Notes under the pieces: model-generated
What the model saw: the letters and a program-made list of their open reading frames with translations, nothing else
Told to the model about the DNA's origin: nothing
Databases searched by the model: none
Program-made: the position numbers and the translations under genes
From: Phyllobacterium phragmitis
GTDB lineage: Bacteria; Pseudomonadota; Alphaproteobacteria; Rhizobiales; Rhizobiaceae
Direction of reading: 5' to 3'
NCBI RefSeq assembly: GCF_002980495.1
Contig: NZ_PVBR01000008.1
Span: 186,001 to 250,000 of the forward strand
DNA: 64,000 bases
Shown: piece by piece, positions 60,712 to 64,000 of the stretch
Layout: every line of letters starts with the position of its first letter
How positions within the stretch are numbered: position 1 is the first letter of the stretch

Positions 60712-61425
60712 ATGAGCTCAAATTCACCCGATGCAGGAGGTACGATCCTTATTATCGGAGCGTCACGTGGGATCGGCCACGCCATGGCCGCCCAGTTCCT
60801 CGGTAGGGGCTGGCATGTAATCGGAACTGTAAGGGCCGACGTCCGGAGCGACTTGCACGCTCTGGCAGATGATCACAACGGCCGGGTGGACATTGAGACT
60901 CTCGACATCAACGAGCCGGAGCAGAACAGCGAATTGCGAAATCGTCTCGCAGGCAGGGCACTCGACATACTATTCGTCAACGCGGGGACAACCACGCATG
61001 ACGAGCATGTTCATATCGGACGGGTGAGCACAGAAGAGTTCACGCGCGTAATGGTCACTAACGCCTTGAGTCCGATGCGCGCCATCGAGGTTTTGCAGGA
61101 CCTGGTTCCTGCAGATGGATTGATCGGTGTCATGTCATCAGGACAGGGCAGCATCAGCAATAACGAAAAAGGGATGCGGGAAGTCTATCGAGGCAGCAAA
61201 GCCGCGCTGAACATGCTCATGCGCAGCTTCGCAGCACGAGAAGCTGTGCCCGCGCGCGCGATGGTCCTGATGGCGCCGGGCTGGATCCGTACGGCTTTAG
61301 GTGGCCCGGATGCGCCGCTTACCATTGAGGAAGCAGTCCCCAAGGTCGTGGACGTTCTCCTTTCCCAGCGCGGGAAGTCCGGCCTGCGATTTCTCGACAG
61401 GGAGGGGAGCACGGTGCCGTGGTGA
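60712..61425 (+). CDS. Short-chain dehydrogenase/reductase
   Basis: GGAAGGG precedes the ATG; the 237-residue protein has the loop IGASRGIGHA, the LFVNAG strand, Ser in VMSSGQGS and YRGSKAALN as the YxxxK site, plus PGWIRT. It resembles the SniffeR/YbbO-like SDRs. It is followed after 70 bp by the amidohydrolase gene in the same direction and is divergent from a NodD-like LysR gene. Confidence 0.92.
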   Translation: MSSNSPDAGGTILIIGASRGIGHAMAAQFLGRGWHVIGTVRADVRSDLHALADDHNGRVDIETLDINEPEQNSELRNRLAGRALDILFVNAGTTTHDEHVHIGRVSTEEFTRVMVTNALSPMRAIEVLQDLVPADGLIGVMSSGQGSISNNEKGMREVYRGSKAALNMLMRSFAAREAVPARAMVLMAPGWIRTALGGPDAPLTIEEAVPKVVDVLLSQRGKSGLRFLDREGSTVPW

Positions 61426-61495
61426 ACGCCCGCGCAAGCTTTGCGGGCCTAGCGTTTAGCACCCCAAGCCTCGACGCTGCGCAGGAAGGCCGTCC

Positions 61496-62470
61496 GTGAA
61501 GCTGATCGGTATCGAAGAGCATTTCTTGACAGCCGAAGTGCGCAACATGTGGAGGCGGATCGGGTTGGAAGCGTCCGACCCCAGCGTCGCGATCCACTCG
61601 GGTGAGATTGAGACGCGTCTGCTCGATCTCGCCGAAGAACGTCTCGCACTGATGGATGAGACTGGTCTGGACGTCCAGGTCCTGTCGCTGACCACCCCTG
61701 CGCTCCATGACCTGGGGCCGGAGAGCGTGGCAATCGCGCAGCGCGTTAATGACGCCATAGCCGTAGTGGTTTCGAAGTTTCCCGCGCGGTTCCAGGCACT
61801 TGCTACGCTGCCAGTGACAATGCCGGACGAAGCGGCTCTAGAACTTGATCGTTGCATAACGACGCTGGGCTTCAAAGGAGCGATGCTGTGTGGACGGGTC
61901 GGAACGCAAAACCTCGACGACCCCAGGTTGTTGCCGATTTTTCAAAGCGCCGAAGCTTTGCAGGTGCCGATTCTACTTCACCCCCGCATCCCCGATATTT
62001 CCGTACGGAAAGCGTATTACTCTGGCTTCAAGCCTGAAGTCGACGCAGCCTTCTCAATGTACGGCCTTGGTTGGCACTATGATGCCGGAATTCAATTCGT
62101 TCGGCTCGTCCTCGCCGGCGCTTTCGATCGGATGCCAAACCTTCAGGTGATTCTGGGTCACTGGGGCGAACTGGTATTGTTCTATGCTGAGCGCCTCAGC
62201 GCTATGGATCGGGTATCCGGGCTCGAGCACCCGATCGCTACGTATTTGCGCCGAAACCTTTATATCACCGCGAGCGGCATCTTTTTGCCCCACTACCTCG
62301 AACGGGCGGTCAACATCGTTGGCGTTGATCGGCTGCTCTTTTCTACTGACTATCCTTACCAATACCGGGAGGGCCGAGCTGCGCGCTGTTTCCTTGAAAG
62401 CTGCGGTCTCGACGAAGCCGGAAAGAACGCGTTCGCGAACGGTAACTGGCTTCGTCTTACAGGTGACTAA
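61496..62470 (+). CDS. Amidohydrolase-2 family decarboxylase (gamma-resorcylate / dihydroxybenzoate decarboxylase-like)
   Basis: The start is a GTG with AGGAAGG 6 bp upstream; the product has 324 residues. The metal-site pattern of the family is visible: IGIEEH at the N-terminus (Glu in place of HxH), His in LLHPR, His in ILGHWGE and Asp in FSTDYPYQYRE. These are the marks of ACMSD/LigW/2,3-DHBD-like non-oxidative decarboxylases and related hydrolases of aromatic or cyclic acids. With the SDR and a NodD-type regulator it may form a small aromatic-acid pathway. Confidence 0.88.
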   Translation: MKLIGIEEHFLTAEVRNMWRRIGLEASDPSVAIHSGEIETRLLDLAEERLALMDETGLDVQVLSLTTPALHDLGPESVAIAQRVNDAIAVVVSKFPARFQALATLPVTMPDEAALELDRCITTLGFKGAMLCGRVGTQNLDDPRLLPIFQSAEALQVPILLHPRIPDISVRKAYYSGFKPEVDAAFSMYGLGWHYDAGIQFVRLVLAGAFDRMPNLQVILGHWGELVLFYAERLSAMDRVSGLEHPIATYLRRNLYITASGIFLPHYLERAVNIVGVDRLLFSTDYPYQYREGRAARCFLESCGLDEAGKNAFANGNWLRLTGD

Positions 62471-62799
62471 GAAGACAGGGAAACGGCGGATATGCCGCTT
62501 TCAACGAAATCTCATCAGAGAGACTCACCGATTCGGCGCGGGCGGGGTTCCACCTCGGTGCTTGGAAGAAACCGATATCGACCTCAAGTGGGACCTTGGC
62601 TTAAAGCTGTTCGGTTGCCGGAAGCCGCCGTTGCATTTCCGCGCGGGGGGCACGAGCGCGCATCTCGCGGATGATGTCTTTTTGCGGTACAATTGCATCA
62701 TCAATCCACGTTCCTGATGGCGGGCGTAAGCGTCTCCCCCGGCAAAGGCATCAGGGAGGCTGTCGACGGGAAAGCCCTAACTGGGTCGGAGGTTCATCA
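62471..62799. other. Intergenic region before the serine hydrolase
   Basis: No gene with family resemblance was found in these 329 bp; two short frames are open. A weak hairpin, GCGG-ATATG-CCGC at 62486-62498, follows the decarboxylase gene and could slow transcription. Confidence 0.3.
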
Positions 62800-64000
62800 A
62801 TGTCGTGGTTAACTGTTAGCGTCACCAGTCTTGCAGCGAGCGTCGTAATGGCAACCTTAGCGTCCACCGGGGCCTTAGCCCAAACAGCAACACTTTCGGC
62901 TCGGGAATCTGATCCGAAAGTGATGGGCTGGATGGTTGGTTTCCCCCCTCCAAAGAACAAAATCATCACGCAGCCAGATTCGGTCTACTTTAGCTTTCCG
63001 AAGCTGCGGTGGTCGGTTTGTCATATGCGCGAATTCCTTCCCACTGAACAGATCAGCCGGGGCCTCGGCGCCCCCTCCAGCATGGAATACTTGCCGCCCA
63101 GCGAGTTCGCGGACGAGCGGCAAGCCATCGACGCGCTGGAGTTCATGCCTATCGACGGCGATACGGACATGACTTGGGAGGGATCTCTCTACGCCAACTA
63201 CACTGATGGCATGCTGATCCTGCACAAGGGTAGAGTAGTTTACGAGCGCTACTTCGGCTGCCTTGATGAGGCTGGAAAACACGCATCTATGTCGATGACT
63301 AAGTCGCTGACAGGTCTGCTGGCCCAGATCCTGGTGGCCGAGGGACAACTCGACGAAAACGCAGTGGTCATGGATATCATCCCCGAGATCAACGGGAGTG
63401 CATTCGCCAATGCCACCGTGCGGCAGGTGATGGATATGACCACGGGCCTTCGCTACTCCGAAGACTACTCTGACCCCAACGCTGACATCTGGGTCTATTC
63501 GGCTGCAGCGAACCCCCTTCCAAAGCCAGAGGATTACACTGGGCCTAACGGCTACTGGGAGTACCTTCAACAGGTGCAACCCGAAGGGAAGCACGGTGAG
63601 GCTTTCCACTATAAGACCGTTAACTCCGACATGCTGGGGTGGATCATTTCCCGCGTGTCCGGCAAAGCCGTTACCGAGCTCGCTTCCGAGCGGCTGTGGC
63701 GACCAATGGGTGCCGAACAGGACGCTTACATGAACGTGGACGGTCTTGGGGTGCCTTTCGCAGGAGGCGGGCTGAGCGCGGGGCTTCGCGATCTCGGTCG
63801 CCTGGGCCTCTTAATGCTGAACGAGGGGGTAATCGACGGGAAACGCCTGTTCCCGGCCTCGGTGGTTCAGAGAATCCGCGCGGGCGGCGACCCAGACAAA
63901 TTCGGAACAAACTACCCTGCGTTGACTGGCGGCAGTTATACCAGCATGTGGTGGATATATCCTGGCAAGGACGAGGTTTTTGCCGCCCGCGGTGTCCATG
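62800..64000 (+). CDS. Class C beta-lactamase-fold serine hydrolase, NylB-like (3' end outside the window)
   Basis: GGAGG precedes the ATG at 62800 and the frame is open to the window end, giving about 400 residues. A signal peptide (residues 1 to about 28, ending GALA-Q) suggests export. The SxxK nucleophile motif is SMTK (S165, K168), and YKTVN (in HYKTVNSDMLGW) matches the Tyr-containing motif of 6-aminohexanoate-dimer hydrolase and related carboxylesterases. The FAGGGLSAGLRDLGRLGLLML block follows as in NylB and EstB. Function could be amide or ester hydrolysis in the periplasm. Confidence 0.88.
   Translation, partial: MSWLTVSVTSLAASVVMATLASTGALAQTATLSARESDPKVMGWMVGFPPPKNKIITQPDSVYFSFPKLRWSVCHMREFLPTEQISRGLGAPSSMEYLPPSEFADERQAIDALEFMPIDGDTDMTWEGSLYANYTDGMLILHKGRVVYERYFGCLDEAGKHASMSMTKSLTGLLAQILVAEGQLDENAVVMDIIPEINGSAFANATVRQVMDMTTGLRYSEDYSDPNADIWVYSAAANPLPKPEDYTGPNGYWEYLQQVQPEGKHGEAFHYKTVNSDMLGWIISRVSGKAVTELASERLWRPMGAEQDAYMNVDGLGVPFAGGGLSAGLRDLGRLGLLMLNEGVIDGKRLFPASVVQRIRAGGDPDKFGTNYPALTGGSYTSMWWIYPGKDEVFAARGVH

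Noticed and set aside
1-64000. CRISPR array or phage structural genes
   Set aside because: No regularly spaced direct repeats and no capsid, tail or terminase-like proteins were seen; only an integrase and an AlpA-like gene recall mobile elements.

Overview
The window is GC-rich, densely packed DNA that looks alphaproteobacterial and most likely from the Rhizobiales (Rhizobium/Ensifer/Agrobacterium/Shinella type). The reasons are the abundance of ABC uptake systems with GntR, LysR and Lrp regulators, strings of small catabolic operons, and a RIME-like palindromic repeat of the kind described in rhizobia. The species cannot be named from the sequence. Most of the window reads as accessory, catabolic DNA; no ribosomal or core housekeeping operon is present, and the only RNA gene seen is a tRNA-Leu.

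Region 1 (1-24.1 kb) is a catabolic island for nitrogenous compounds. It opens with the end of a hydantoinase-B-like gene, translationally coupled to a [2Fe-2S] protein and an FAD/[2Fe-2S] dehydrogenase. LysR and Lrp/AsnC regulators, a D-amino-acid-oxidase-type flavoprotein and a complete peptide/opine-type ABC importer follow. Next come a class III aminotransferase, two HAD-II hydrolases, a second amine-oxidase-like flavoprotein and two related two-domain GNAT acetyltransferases. A six-gene minus-strand operon completes it (M20 deacylase, 2-hydroxyacid dehydrogenase, cupin, aldehyde dehydrogenase, tartrate/malate-type dehydrogenase, succinate-semialdehyde dehydrogenase gabD). The logic seems to be uptake, oxidative deamination or transamination of an amine, oxidation of the aldehyde, and entry as succinate or a 2-oxo/2-hydroxy acid, with acetylation and deacylation as a side step.

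Region 2 (24.2-38.8 kb) holds two monosaccharide-type (CUT2) ABC systems. The first is divergent from an esterase / aldehyde dehydrogenase / Fe-alcohol dehydrogenase / Ldh2-type dehydrogenase operon, and a GntR gene with palindromic operator candidates lies between them; its ATPase gene is frameshifted. The second is intact, ends in a zinc alcohol dehydrogenase and is divergent from a GntR-like regulator.

Region 3 (38.8-43.3 kb) carries a Fic protein, a P4-type tyrosine integrase, an AlpA-like regulator, tRNA-Leu(CAA) and a LysR stump, which is the debris of an integrative element at a tRNA site.

Region 4 (43.3-64 kb) is a mosaic of small redox genes, many beside their own LysR or TetR regulator: flavodoxin, aldehyde dehydrogenase, DoxX-like and DUF2218 proteins, a zinc alcohol dehydrogenase, an NmrA-like SDR, a TetX-like monooxygenase, DUF1348, SDRs, an amidohydrolase-type decarboxylase and a NylB-like serine hydrolase cut by the window end. 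Decay is frequent. The alcohol dehydrogenase is split by a 101-bp element with a TA duplication, and two junctions fuse the start of one gene to the end of another (ene-reductase/SDR and SDR/TetR).
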